Shown: in pieces, positions 1 to 12,283 of the stretch
How the letters are laid out: every line of letters begins with the position of its first letter
Position numbering within the stretch: the first letter of the stretch is position 1
DNA from: Hyphodiscus hymeniophilus
Taxonomy: Eukaryota > Ascomycota > Leotiomycetes > Helotiales > Hyphodiscaceae
Length of the DNA stretch: 64,000 nt
NCBI GenBank assembly: GCA_016508695.1
Contig: VNKQ01000006.1
Coordinates: 868,001-932,000 of the forward strand
Reading direction: 5' to 3'
Notes under the pieces: generated by a model
The model's database searches: none
Seen by the model: the letters and a program-made list of their open reading frames with translations, nothing else
Told to the model about the DNA's origin: nothing
Translations under genes and position numbers: made by a program

Positions 1-924
1 CTCGGGGAAAGGGGAGAAATCCTCGCCAATCGTGTGGCCGTTGAGACCCAAAGCTCCAAGCATAACTCGAGAGGTGTCATGTCCAAGCACGCCGCCGTGT
101 TTCTCTGACCTCTCGTGGTACTGGATAAGAGCTGCCAGCTCATCATTTGAAAAGATGCTGACCTCATCACTTCCCCCGGAGCAATAATCGAGCAGTTTAG
201 CAAGGGGCCAGCTAACAATGCAAGTGAGCCACATACAACCCCATATCAGCGGTCTACAATAGTAGCCCCATTCGATAGCACGTCGAGGAACCCAGTATTG
301 AGGAGCAATTTCGGCGAAGAAGGCGATGGACAGAGTAGAGACGATGACTGGAACCCACCACTGTTTCGGGTCGATCCAGAGACTTTGTATAACGAAAGGA
401 AGTGATTCACCACAGAAGACCGAGACTATGATAAGAGAACCTGAGTTGTCAGCATCTGCTCAATCAAATCCCAGGGCAAGACTTACAGAGCATCCATGAG
501 TGGTGACGCTTCATTCGAGCAACAACGAGAACCTGCTGTCTGCACAGTCATCAGCGACAACACCATTGAAGTATTTGAAGGGCATATACTGCTGCTTCGG
601 TGTTCCAGTAACACTGCGAAGTTGAAGAAGTGTCATGTTAAGTCCGCACACCGCCAAGATCAAGCCTGCGAGCAGAGCACAGAGCATCAACAGCGTACCG
701 GCCAGACCTAACATTGCGTACCACTACATGATCCAGAGTTAACATTGCCAGTTCATAATTTGCCCGAATTCTTGAGGGAGCGGCAGTCCTGCGTAGTTTT
801 TTATGTGTGTTGAATTATATGAACTTACAGCACCATCGTAAGCTACCAGAGAGGGAACGGGTTTGGAGCCCAAGGGCTGCGATGTGTTCATAGGTCGCTT
901 TGGTGCAGACCAGGATTGTCCCAT
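1..924 (-). CDS. CNNM/DUF21-domain membrane protein (Mam3-like), 3' part beyond left edge
   Basis: Four exons read on the minus strand: 924-829, 723-590, 539-487 and 440 to the edge; phases agree at every junction. The protein has a short N-terminal tail, a hydrophobic segment (AMLGLAGTLLMLCALLAGLI), the DUF21-type stretch LRSVTGTPKQ, two further hydrophobic segments, the motif FFAEIAPQY and then IFSNDELAALIQYHE, which in this family leads into the CBS-pair region. CNNM/Mam3 proteins are implicated in divalent-cation (Mg, Mn) homeostasis at vacuolar or plasma membranes; that role is from the family, not from this sequence. The CBS part lies outside the window. The start at 924 is the least certain point, because an overlapping ORF (1121-888) in another frame also encodes a hydrophobic segment. 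Confidence 0.82.
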
Positions 925-947
925 TGTTGTTGTTGTTGTTGTTGTTC
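924..947 (-). repeat. (CAA)n tract abutting the start codon
   Basis: Seven CAA units on the minus strand. The last A of the tract is the A of the proposed ATG of the CNNM gene, so the leader would end in CAACAACAATG. The tract may be an unstructured leader, or poly-Gln coding sequence if translation starts upstream in the other frame. Confidence 0.7.
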
Positions 948-1519
948 AAACCGAGTGCTCGGATATGTTATGGAAAGTGCTGCCCAGAGAAAGATGATGA
1001 ACCAAGAAATAGCTAAAGTCGCTGCGATAGTATGTTGCCTGGTATAGAAACAGTATGCAGTGTAGATCAAAAGAGGAGGTGAGCTCACGATCCTGACTTT
1101 AGGTCGCAAGCTACGTTTCAATGGGAAAGCACGGAAGAGAGTAGCGCTTTCCTCCTCAACTACCCACAGGAGATCTCAACAGATAATATCCACAGCACTC
1201 TTAAAACGAAAACATCGATTGAGAAATAGGGCATACTAAATCTACGCTGAAGAACGCCGCTATTGTACAGTTCTTGTTGGGGAAGATTTGGTAAGAAAAG
1301 TCATCAAACCTTCGTTCACTGAGTGAACGATCAGCCTTATATCCCTCGAACCCTGCAAACCAAGAGTCATGTTTCCCTTCTATAAACACAATATCGAGAC
1401 AGCTTCAGACCACCATGACCCAACGCCAATATTCCGCCCAATGCATAACTTCCAAATTCTTCAGTTCGATACTAGTATCTAGAGAGGTGATATTAGATGG
1501 ACCGCATCGATCTTAGTAC
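948..1519. other. Intergenic, no gene seen
   Basis: 5' flank of the CNNM gene and 3' flank of the RRM gene. Only short ORFs without recognisable motifs. The 77-aa minus ORF 1121-888 has a hydrophobic stretch, but I found no good splice path joining it to the CNNM exons. Confidence 0.5.
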
Positions 1520-2958
1520 TTATTCTGGGCGCGGTCGTTTGGCACCATGTGGGTTCTGCCAGTCGCCACCTCCTGCTTGATTTTGAGGGAAGAAGGCTGG
1601 GTTGAAATGCGGTTGCATGCCTTGGAAACCGCCAGCGCCTGAAGTAGGGGGATATTTAGTGTGCTGTTCTGATAGGGGAGGGGAAAATTCAATAGAAAGG
1701 GTCCAGACGAATGAGATCCATGAGGGATCGAGGGAGCACTGTAATCCCGCAAGATCCCAGCATGAAACCAGAGGATTTGCCCCGAAAGAAATTAGGACTT
1801 ATCGTACCTGGCATACCGCCCCCCATCTGTCCCAAATTCATGGGCATACCTCCCATCCCACCAGTCATACCACCCATTGGCATGCCACCCATAGGCATTC
1901 CACCCATCATACCATTATTCATACCTCCCCTTCCACCCCTCATACCACCAGGCCCGCCTCGCATGCCGCCCATCATACCGCCACGATTGAAGCCTCCGCC
2001 AAATTGGCCACCCATAGGATTTCCTGCGAATCCGCCCATAGGTGCGTTGAACCCAACTCCCATGTTGGCCATGCCTTGACCTGAAAAGTTTCGGTTGAAA
2101 TTGTTGTTGCTGTTGTTGTTCATGCCACCGCGATTAGCATTATAGCCAGCACGTCCGCGAAAGTTTCCACCAAAGTTACCTCCACGATTGTTGTTGTAGT
2201 CGCTCGATCCTCCACGGGAGTTCTCCTTGGGAGCTCGTGCGGGTGCATCCTTTGGCAATGTCCGGAACGGGTTGACATTAGGATTTGAATAGGTGACTGT
2301 ATGCTTCTTGACGTATTGCTGACCCTCGCCAAAGGCATCGATCTTGTGTTTGGCAGCAGTAGCGGCTTGCTGAGAGGTAAATTCGACGTAGGCTTGTCTA
2401 TACGTAGAAATAGTTAGGCCAGGGTCCACTTCAAGGAGAGACTGCGAGGACAAACCCTTTACTCTTTCCATTAACCTTGTGCTCAGAGAAGGTAATCTCC
2501 TTTAACTCGTCCTCAACCATGGCTTGATTAACCCAACCACGTACATCATCATCAGTGTTCCACCAATGCAATTCTGATATCATCAACGCTGTGGTCGCGC
2601 CAGGGTCGATGGCCCGGTCATCTGAGCCTTCTTTCCGCTTTACACCTTGCTGCTGCGGAGCCTGCTTGGGGATGCTCAAGGCGTCTCGCCCGGACTCATC
2701 GGTACTCTTAATCTGCTGCTGGCCACTCATCTTCTCTGGCCCATTGCCAGTTCGAATGTCAACAAATCCGTCGTCTTCTTCATCTTCGTGCTTTGTTCCA
2801 TTAGTTTCAATTGCGTTGGTCCCTGCAGAACCTCCGTTTGTGCCTTCAAGACCATCGATCTTAATATCGCCCTCCGCATCTTTCGTGGTAGCGCCATCTT
2901 GTTCCTGCTCCCCATTGGTATCGCCATAAATATCGATGTCGAACTCGTCGTCTGCCAT
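1520..2958 (-). CDS. RRM RNA-binding protein, CPSF6-like, with Gly/Met/Asn-rich tail
   Basis: Three exons, 2958-2456, 2397-1808 and 1638-1520, give 403 aa. Residues 1-120 are acidic and low in complexity (MADDEFDIDIYGD...). A single RRM follows at about 125-205. It contains ISELHWWNTDDDVR, close to the WWTTD signature of CPSF6-type RRMs, and GKSKGQAYVEF as RNP1, which is split by intron 1. Then comes PNVNPFRTLPKD and a long tail of RGG/GGN and repeated MGGMP units, ending KRPRPE. CPSF6 relatives bind RNA in the cleavage/polyadenylation complex; the fungal protein's exact role is inferred. Intron 1 starts GTTTGT and has a CTAAC branch site. The last intron (GTACGA...CTTCAG) is supported mainly by the good C-terminal frame. 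A 122-aa plus-strand ORF here is only the antisense of the tail. Confidence 0.85.
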
Positions 2959-3809
2959 GTCGTCTGTTTAGAAGCACGAGCTGCTTGCAGGTAGACTCGA
3001 CTTTGATAGAATAAGATATTTCTGTATTGCCTTAATGTCTGACTTTGATACAGGAAAATGGTCAGCTTGTGAAAACATGAAACCTTCTCTGACCGAAATC
3101 GACGCCAACTAGATCTGATACATGGGATAGAATACCATACGTACTCTCCTAAACCATCAAGACAACTTTCAAGAATTGAGCTCAAGTCTGATAGCCTTCT
3201 AGGCAGATGCAGACGCAACGTAGATGAATAAGAAGCTCTGTGCTTGTAATCTTGCGACAGGACGCGGTTTGTTTCGGTACAGGTAAACTTGAACGTAGTT
3301 CTGAGATGAGTATCTCCACCAGGTAAAGAAGACCGATTGACCAGTGTTGGAAATCAAGAAATCCTCCCTCCAAAGTGAATTCCGAGTAGTAAGAAGAACG
3401 CTTTTTAAATCCTCCCCTTTTGCAACCAACACAGCCTTGTCTGTAAATTCGTCACTCGTAGAGGATACTCAGTTCTCAAGGACGTCAGAAGTCCTAGGTA
3501 ATGCGAAGGTTTTAGAGTTTCCTGATGGCTTGATCTTCCTTCACACCTAGGGAGGAGGTTGTTGTCGGTAATGCAGATGAAGGAGAGTAGCTCAACTTCA
3601 GGTATCGGATCGGTTAGAAGGGGATTTAGCTCCCACTAGCGTGTCGTCCCTGTCACACGTGATCCGACCTTCAATCTGGCCTGACCTAGAGCCAGATTAT
3701 CATACCGAATCAAAAACCACCATCTACTCTCAACCATTCTACCTCCCGGATATCGTCGTTCTTTACAAACCTCAAAACTACACGATCATACAGTCGCAAA
3801 TACGCCAGC
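2959..3809. promoter_or_regulatory. Divergent intergenic region between RRM gene and SSS1
   Basis: About 850 bp between two divergent starts, so it should hold both promoters. No convincing ORF, tRNA or repeat. Short ORFs on both strands lack motifs. No individual site could be assigned. Confidence 0.5.
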
Positions 3810-4336
3810 ATGTCTGACCAAGTCCAAGAGCTCTTGGACATTCCTCGCGACTTCTTCAAAGATGGAACCCAGTTCATCAATAGATGCACCAAACGTCAGG
3901 ACCCCTTTCATATGCTTTTGTTGTTAGCAACTGGCAAAATTCTTCTGTAGCAGAGAGCACGGAGAGCCAGGACTTCAGCCAAAAGTGAACGACGCCCATG
4001 AGTGCTTGCTAATTCTCTCAATAGCTGATCGTCGCGAATTCATCAAGATCTCAGTACGTCTTATTCCTGCTGGCACACTCCGCAGCTTCCTGGGATGTCC
4101 TTAGCAGTGCACGTACTAATAAGCTTGCAGCAAGCCGTTGGAGTAGGATTTCTCGTTATGGGAGCAGTAGGATACTTGGTCAAACTGAGTGGGTGTCCCT
4201 GCTGAGTTGCGCTGCTACAAGTGTTGCCTCACGGACAATGCACTCAACCCTTCCCATCCTGTTCTGCCTGATGAGCTTACTAATGCATTTCCCAGTCCAC
4301 ATTCCGGTCAATAATATTCTAGTCGGTGGCGCATAA
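3810..4336 (+). CDS. SSS1: Sec61 gamma subunit (SSS1), translocon tail-anchored protein
   Basis: Four small exons, 3810-3894, 4025-4053, 4131-4188 and 4296-4336, give 70 aa, the usual length of the family. Recognised by MSDQVQELLDIPRDFFKDG, then TQFINRCTKPDRREFIKIS, a single membrane segment (VGVGFLVMGAVGYLVKL) and the conserved end HIPVNNILVGGA. All junction phases close, and intron 3 has a CTTACTAAT branch. The protein is the gamma subunit of the SecYEG/Sec61 ER protein-conducting channel and clamps the Sec61 alpha halves. Every exon is below usual ORF-scan cut-offs. Confidence 0.96.
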
Positions 4337-6050
4337 ATGGTGAGGTCTGGGGAAGTCGGGCATGAACTGGGAGGTTGGATGGGCAAGTAGTGTGTCCAGG
4401 CAAGGCTTCTATGAGAGGAGCGTAGTTATTGTACTCGACCCATCCATCGGTCTCGCTATACCGGTAGGGAATGTATTATAGGCGTAGGTTCTGATCGCAT
4501 AGCGCTTGTGGATCGGAAAAGTGGAATACAGAGTCACTACATGCTGTTTGTTCAGGATGTTGTGTATCTCATCTTCCGCCCATGGTCGGCGCGAGCCAAA
4601 CGGGGCTTCAGGCATAAAGGGTTGAAATCGGGTCAGAGCTTTCGTTATTACGCATTGTTTTCAACCTCAACTCCCATTTTTTGGCAGAGAAATTGCATTT
4701 TGTCACAGCCAGTCTCCCAAGTGGAGAGCAAATATCCGATGTCGTGTTTAGGAGGACAAAATTGAAGGGGGTTATCGGACTTGTGTAAGATCAAGGAGAA
4801 ATTAGATGTGGAAGCACGGTCAAGATGTAGCGATGCTAGCTCCCGCGTACGATCAACACCGTCAAGCTGCCATTGACGTATTTGTTTTCCCACTCTAGTT
4901 CCAATACTTGCTTGCTAGTTTCCAAGCGCAAGGAACACTTGTAGAGGTTTTCCACCAGATATACCTCTCCTTCACCTCGCTCATTAACTTTACTCTTTTC
5001 TCAACCTATGGGCACGCCTCTACCGCAGCAACATCAATTCTCCGTTAGGGATCATTATCCTGTGGACATAGAGAAGCTGGCCATCGCGGACTAGTCTCGG
5101 ATTTGCTCGTTATACGGGCTGGCTACTGGCCTATGGAGAGCTCTAAAGAGTAAAGAGTAAGAACTCCCACCTTGAGATGCCATTTATGTTTCTCTGACTT
5201 AATAGGCTAGATTCAAGGCAGGATAAGTCATTCGAATTAACATTAATGTTCTTCACCCGAGCCTTCAAGGGCTTCATGCATGACCCGGCCATTCCCCAAA
5301 CTCTGCAGTAGCCTTCCTCAGACACGCCACTCATTCCCCTTAGCGGTCGACTTGGTACATGCACACTCCAGCTAAAGTTGTGTATCAAACCCTTCATTAT
5401 CTCAAGTCTCCTTGGCCCACAAGTCCCATCCAGCTCTGACCTGGTATTCGCATCCATCGCCGCCCTCCTCCATGATCCCAGATTGGATTTCACTTCTCCA
5501 TCTGAAACCAAAAGCGCAGGCAATTGCTTTGGGCTCGATTGCGCGAACATAGTATGTGATTTACTAGGTAGGGAAGCAGCTCTCTTAAATAGGAACATAA
5601 GATAGTCCAGCTTGTTTGGGGGCACTTGTGTGTTGTATTCTACTTTGAGAAGTTTTATTGCATCACAAGGGTTCTGAAGTCGCGACTGTTAGTTTGGAGA
5701 TCTTCGCAGACTTCGCAGCAGACCTGTAAAATGGAAGAGGAAGATCAGCCAGGAACAGTGAGATGCGACCGTCAAGACGTGGCTGAGGAAAATGGCACGT
5801 TAGAAGAGAACAAAGACACGCTTCATGAGCTCTGTCCCAGTGGCAAACGCTACTTATGGCAATCAAGTGGGAAGATACGGACAAAGTTATCTAACGTGTG
5901 AAAGGTATAGCTTGGAGAAATAGTCTGTCATTAATTTTATTGATGCTTCTCCAAGATGAAGCGACTATAGAAAAACCAAAACAAAAGCTTTTGGGGTATC
6001 TTAAAATTCCATCCCAGAGTATACATCATGCTCGCCAGTCATTTCACTCA
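4337..6050. other. 1.7-kb stretch without a supported gene
   Basis: Convergent-side region after SSS1 and after the coiled-coil gene. The largest open frame is a 160-codon minus ORF (5143-5625), intronless and without motifs, signal peptide or membrane segment. A 91-codon plus ORF (5626-5901) is also featureless. Either could be a small orphan gene, but nothing beyond length supports it. Confidence 0.4.
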
Positions 6051-8747
6051 TCACACTCTTTCCCGAGGTTGCGGTCCAGACTGTAAGCCAGCATTCGGAC
6101 GGGCAGGTAATCCAATTCCTCCCCTTGGTCCAGAGGGTAAGCCCACTCCGATGCTTCTGTTAGGTTTCGTGCCCAAGGTGTTGACCCGTGAAACACCAAG
6201 CGGTGGTTCCTGACGGGTCCGCGGTCCTCCTGCAACAGTATTGTGCCTCGAAACACCCCTTTCCTGCGCTGTCGCTTCCAATCCCGCTTTGATAAGTATA
6301 CCAACAGTGGGTTTGACCGCAATCGAGGTTTGAGCTCGTCCCTGCTCAAGTCCAGCAAATGCTGCTTTAATTCTCTCCTCTGCTTTTTGCATCTCTTGCT
6401 CCTTGGTCAATACCTCAGGTTCAAGCTCTTCTTCCTTGTATCTCAGACGTTCTGATCTTTCAGCTGCTCTTCGTTGAGCGTCGACCGCAGCTTGTTCCAC
6501 TTTGTGTTCTATGCGCTGAACTCTGTCTCTTTCCTCACGTTGCCCTTGAGCAATGTTTTCGTCCTCCCGGCGTCGAGAAATTTTTTGTGCTTCTTCCTGC
6601 TCCTGTCTCAACCGTATAGCGTTTTCTTTTGCAGCCCGCCAATAATCCTTGTTAGCTCGTTCCTTCTCAAGTCGCTCGCTCTCCTCCTTGTCATAAATCG
6701 CACGGTTCGCTCTATCTTCCTCGGCCTGTCTCTGCAGCTCGATGTTGTTCTCCTCTTCTAAACGCTTGGCTTCCCATCGAGCTTCTTCCAGGTTGTACCT
6801 TGATTGCTCCTCTCTCCGATCGTCTTCTTTGGCTATTCGATCGTTTTCCTTGCGTTGAGCCTTCAGGTTGGCCTCCTCCTCCACATATCTCCTACGCTCC
6901 TCTTCGGCTCGCTGCTGGAACATTCTCACCTCCCCCTCCCGCTTTTCATTCTCAATCCTCTCGTTCTCCCTGTTTAGGCGCTCAGCTGTCTCAATTGCCA
7001 ACTTGACGTCTTCTAATTCCTGAACACGCTGTCTTTCCTCCTCCTTGTTTCGGGTTTCATCCTCTATCCTTCTCTCCTTCTCTTGTATCTTTCGTACTAC
7101 CTCTTCCTCTTGTTTCATCTTTTCTTTAGCGATTCGCCTTTGCCTCTCTTGATTCTCGAAATCTCGCTCCTCTTCAATCTTCAAATTCTCCACAAATCGC
7201 CGCATCTGCTTCTCCTCCTCCGCAAACTTATCAGCCTCTCTTTTAAAAGCAAGTCCTTCCTCCAGAATTCGCCGGCGCTCCAACTGCATCCATTCGCGTT
7301 CTAGCCTCATTTTTTCTGCTTCTTTCATGTACTCAAGTATCGGTTTCTCTGTTGACTCCTCCTCTTCGGTTTGCCCCTGCGCATCTAGAGTATCAACGAA
7401 TGGCTGATCATGTTGTAACGTATAGGATACGGGGCTGGCGACAAGACCATCTCCGTGCGAAGACGATTCAGCTCTCACATTTACCCCTGTCTCGCCTATT
7501 CCCCTCGTCGATAGGGTGAGCTTTCGACTAGGTCGAGCAGACTTTGTTTTCGAACCGAGTGCTTTTTCTTTGAACGATTTTACGTTCCAATCCTGCTCCA
7601 GCGAACTCATCATGTCATCGAGACTGCTGAGACTCAATTTAACCGCTTTCGGCTTCTTTGCCATTGGAGCTCGAGACGTTTCCCTGTTCTCAGTAGATGG
7701 CGAACTCCGTGGTTGAATGGGAGCAGACATTTCATTCTCTAAAGAAGCCATCATCTCATCGAGGCTGCTGAGGCTTGATTTGATTGCCTTGGTCTTGTTT
7801 CTCATCTCCTTCGAGCCTTCTACTAATTCCTTATTCGCGAAAGTTAATGGTGCCTTGGCTTTGCTGGTGCTCGACTTCTCATCCTGGAGCAAGTCCATCA
7901 TAAGGTCATCGAGGCTGCTGATGCTTGGTTTTGTAAGTCTTGCCGGCCTCTCCTTACGCTGCACATGTGGAGTCGGCTGCTCGCTCTTCTTCGATTTCCC
8001 GGACTTCAAGTCGATATTCAGCTGCGGGGGCAAAACAGTCAACGTCAATGGATTTTGTTTTTCCTCCTCAACTGTTGAATCTTTCCCGGCCATATGCTCT
8101 TTCGGCTGAGTCGATCGCGCGGTATTCCCAGGATTTTCAGGCACCAAAATGAATGTATTGACTTCGACTTGCGTCAGAGAATTTTTACGGTTCAGCAAAT
8201 ACTGAGTGTCCTCGTCAAGCTTCGAGTCTTTCCGAGTTGTGATCGGCTTGACTTGACTTGGCATTGGAGGATTCACGGTCACAGACTTGGCTTGTTTCGC
8301 TGGCCTAAGCTCCATCCCCGCCGCCTCCACGGCTTTTGATACGATGCCCACAAGTGCTGGTTCTGGCGACGGTGCTGGTTTTGATACTGCACTCGCATAG
8401 CCAAAGAGCTTAGCCACTCTCGCGCCATTGGGGCCAGACATTTGAGCTACCTCATTACCGCTATTCGTTGATTCTGAAGGGCTGGAGTAGAGCTTCTTTG
8501 TTCTGGTGTCGGAGCTATTCAATTCGAACGAAATCTGGAATGGAGTTCAGCTCAGTCTTCTATGTTCATATTCCTCGTTGGCAGGATTGGGTTGTTTTTT
8601 TACCTGTGAGGAGCCGGTGTTGTGCCCCGCACTATATGGCTTGATTGTGAACGGTGTAAGTTTGTCAGAAGGCTGTTCGACTTTTACCGGTGCTTTCGCA
8701 TCATTCTTCTTCGCGTATAAAGCGAAATATGAACCCCATGTCGCCAT
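6051..8747 (-). CDS. Long coiled-coil protein with three LD-like motifs
   Basis: Two exons, 8747-8604 and 8534-6051, give 875 aa. The start MATWGSYFALYAKKND has a good context (GTCATGG); an in-frame ATG lies 18 nt upstream. Residues 1-240 are disordered. At about 253, 303 and 351 come three related motifs: SSLDDLMMDLLQDE, SSLDEMMASLENE and SSLDDMMSSLEQD. Each is followed by a Lys/Ser-rich linker, with about 50 residues between them. Residues about 430-750 form a very Glu/Arg/Lys-rich heptad coiled coil without membrane or enzyme motifs. The tail is Gly/Pro/Arg-rich. The motifs resemble the LDxLLxxL pattern of paxillin-type LD motifs, but no LIM domain is present. Function unknown; a cytoskeletal or scaffold role is inference. 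Confidence 0.8.
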
Positions 8748-9909
8748 GACGAAGTAAAGGTCCAAAATCGGTAAAATGCGCAGTCAATCGCAAAGACTCT
8801 CACAGCGTGAACAATTTCAGCAGCCAGATAAGCATGAAGATTTAAGATGTCCATGGAAGGAAAATATATGGTTCGGAAGAGAAAAGAAAGTGAACGTGCA
8901 ATTCCGTCACGTGTTCGGGCTGAAACAGAAGAAGTCACAAGGCTGGTTTCGAAACTCTTGCGACACAGCGACCGCGAGATCTGAAGGAGATCCTAACAAC
9001 CGAAACAACACGTGGAGAGATTTCTCCCGCCATGCTGTTACAGAGAACTACAAATTTCCGAGAGGACGGGAGTGATGCACTGATGCGTGAAGGATATGGT
9101 GGGTGCTAAGCGAGTCGAGAAAGGGGGTGTACGAATAAGGTAGGTCTGGATGTCTTTGAAAATACCTGTCCACGGATTATACCCCGACCTACTTCCGAAC
9201 CACGAGAGTCAACACACTGCTAAGTCCTCGCTCAAGAGCTTGCTTCAATCATTTTTGAAATTAGTTAGATTTGTAGCAGCGACGACGAAATGGACGTCCA
9301 TCCGCGTCATGACAGTAGTCAGGCTGGCTTGCAACCTTCTCTCCGCAACAGGTGACCTGTGGTGCTTGGCCTGTCAATATAGAGAAAACACCCAAGGCAA
9401 AATTGGTCGAATGCCAGGCAAGATGGCAGAGACTTCTTGTGATGGCTAGTGATCCCTATGTGGCCTCACGGGCAGTCTAGGCCAGGGTCACTGAGCCGTT
9501 TACGTTGTGCAAGAATCCCGACTGGAGAGGTTCTCGGCAAATATAAGAGCGTAGAAGCACAGAAACTAAACTCAAAGCATCCAGTTTGTTGGCAAATAAT
9601 GATTTGGTGACAGTAGCTGTTGTGTAAGAGAGTTAGGATCGGAGGAAGGAAATGAAGAGCAGAACTCAGTCATTCGCTGACTAAGGCTTGCGTGGCTGCT
9701 TCAGATAATTCACCTCGGCCATCAGAGTGATCCCTGAGCGGAACGACTTCCTAACGCCGATAAGGACGAAGGTTGAGCTTTATCGACAAGTGGGCCCGGA
9801 ACTTTATGATGATTACCTACTCCATGCAACCTGCATCTTTATATTGACAACTCCTCCAATGATTACTGTGTTACCGTCCATTTCTTGTCATTCATGAGAC
9901 AGCAACATC
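8748..9909. promoter_or_regulatory. Divergent intergenic region, 1.16 kb
   Basis: Lies between the divergent starts of the coiled-coil gene and the WD40 gene. Two 99-codon plus ORFs (8776-9075, 9150-9449) have no recognisable motifs and no splice partners I could find. Presumed to hold both promoters. Confidence 0.4.
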
Positions 9910-12283
9910 ATGGCGGGTGAAAGTAGCAGACAACTGCAAGATCTTCTTGAAGCTGCAGAGAGCTCCAGAGTCAATGACGCACCAACGCCAGCATCGGCGA
10001 CAACAGATAGCAACGACATGGATTACGAACCAGCAACCGAGGAGGAAGAGGAAGAGGAAGATATCAGCAACCACGCTTTCCTAGAGCATCTGCTGGCAGG
10101 AGGCGATTCAGATGAGCTCGATGAAGATGAAGGTCAGCTGTAGTATGCCATCAATGAATAAACATCTAGCTTACTACCCCTCTCTCAGATGCCGATGTAC
10201 CGTACACGGAGATAGAAGTCGAGATCGAAGATACCGGCAACGCAGATGGAAACGAAGCCGAAGACGAACGCAGTGAGCACTACCCAGAATACACCTTGAC
10301 TATCTTTCAGATCATAATGCTCATATTGGGAACCGCAGCCGCGAGGCAACGAAGACAGGTGATGCGTTTGTTAGCAAATTCGGAGATAGGAAGACTGTTC
10401 CGCTTCGCCACGCACAATGAAGATCTTGAAGGAGACGATGATGATGATGGGGACTACAACAATTCATGGAGACGGAGGAGGAGAAGGACGACGCCGGATC
10501 CAGATCGGTTCCCGAAGGTACCAAGTGATAAGGGGACGGAACTCATGAATTCGGGTACATTCGGTTCAAACGAAGTACAGACAGTCAAAACTGGCGATAC
10601 AAACAATATTTCGAAGAAGAAAAAGCTGGCACGAAGGATACTGGACAGAGAATTGGCAACAGAGAATTATGCCAAGCAAAAGGTTAACCAGAGACTTATG
10701 GCCCAGGTAGGATGATGAACTGCGCAAGGCCGATGTTCGGGCTAACCTATTGCCAGGGAATGATACCTGCTTCGAATGCTGATATGATAATTCATTATAA
10801 TCAGCCAGTATATTCAGGTCAATTCTCGGACGACGGCAACTTCTTCTTCTCCGCCAATAAAGACTATCGAGTTCGAATGTACGATACCTCAAACCCCTAT
10901 AAATGGCGATACTACAAGACTGTAGAGTACCCGTTCGGACAGTGGACACTTACAGATGCCACTCTGAGTCCTGACAACAAATACTTGGCATACACTTCCA
11001 TCCGAAGTACTGTATGTCTTGCTCCAACAGACCCTAATGATCTTGGAGATCCATATAATCTGGATCTCTCGGATATGGGTAATGGCCGAGCCAGCAACCC
11101 ACACCGCTCTAGATTCGGTGGCTCATTTGGCATCTGGTCAATCCGTTTCTCTGGGGACGGAAGAGAGCTGGTTGCAGGTACCACTGGAGGGTCCATTGTC
11201 GTATATGACATTGAATCTCGACGCTCTTTACATCGGATCTTCGGTCACGATGAAGATGTTAATGCAGTATGCTTCGCGGACTCTTCTTCCCCCCATATCC
11301 TTTATTCCGGGTCAGACGACACTACACTCAAGGTCTGGGATACTCGGAGTATGGGTGACAGTCGTGAAGCTGGAGCATTCGTTGGACATATTGAAGGCCT
11401 GACATACATCGACAGCAAAGGAGATGGAAGTATGTATCTCAGATTTGTAATCTCCAAATCAGTGACTGACCTACAATAGGATATATCCTCAGCAATGGAA
11501 AAGACCAAAGCATGAAGCTCTGGGATCTACGCATGGTAATGTCACCGCGCGACTTCGGCGCCCTTGCCCCCAATCGCCGGCGCGGGAATGAGCCTCACTT
11601 CGACTACCGCTGGGGTACGTACGATGAGGACGACTGGTACGTCCATCCAAACGACAATTCCGTTGTCACCTACCGCGGCCATAAGGTGTTAAGAACCTTG
11701 ATTCGCTGCCATTTCTCTCCCCCAGGAAGCACAAATTCGAGATACGTGTATTCGGGGAGTGAAGACGGAAAAGTATACATCTGGAACATGGACGCCACGC
11801 CTGCTGGCACGGTTGATGTTCAAGCAGCGACGAAGGACACGAGACCGCAACATAGAGAGCATGACATGATGGGTGGATGGGATGATGACGAGGATTATTC
11901 ACAAAATCGATGGAAAACCTGTGTGAGAGATGCAAGTTGGCATCCCAATGCGCCTATGATTGTTGGTATGTACTTGTACCCTTCTATCTTTTCCCCCAAT
12001 TGCACCCTCAATCTCAGAAGAGCAATACTGATATCGCAAAGCTTCTGCTTGGAGTGGCTATGGCATGGCTACGGGTACCTGTACCGTCCATTCCTGGAAC
12101 GACGGCGCGGAAGAAGATGAAGCTGAGCCGAAGATGGGGTTGCGAGTCAACCAGAAGCTTGAAGTGGATCCGTCGTTTTACTCCTCACCGGAGGGAGAAC
12201 GACCAACTAGACGGAGTCTGAGGACTTTGAGGGGGTTGAGGGGATTGAGAACAGTTCTTCATACCGAGGATGACGATGAATAA
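9910..12283 (+). CDS. WD40 protein of the LEC14B/DCAF11 family
   Basis: Five exons, 9910-10132, 10189-10706, 10757-11429, 11480-11965 and 12042-12283, give 713 aa. An acidic N-terminus precedes a basic/acidic linker. The WD40 repeats then carry family hallmarks: QPVYSGQFSDDGNFF, FGQWTLTDATLSPDNKYL, IWSIRFSGDGRELVAGT, HDEDVNAVCFAD, YSGSDDTTLKVWD, LTYIDSKGDGRYILSNGKDQ and SAWSGYGMATGT. The animal homologue DCAF11 is a substrate receptor of CUL4-DDB1 ubiquitin ligases and the plant one is LEC14B; an E3-receptor role here is by family only. All junction phases agree. The C-terminus ends in an Arg/Leu repeat (RTLRGLRGLR) and acidic residues. Confidence 0.9.

Noticed and set aside
1711..2079. 122-codon plus-strand proline-rich ORF
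   Set aside because: It is the antisense of the Gly/Met-rich tail of the RRM protein, whose minus frame has clear domain structure and splice sites.
5143..5625. 160-codon minus ORF as a gene
   Set aside because: No motif, signal, membrane segment or splice support. An ORF of this length is not improbable by chance in a 1.7-kb stretch read in six frames, so it is only mentioned in the gene-free entry.
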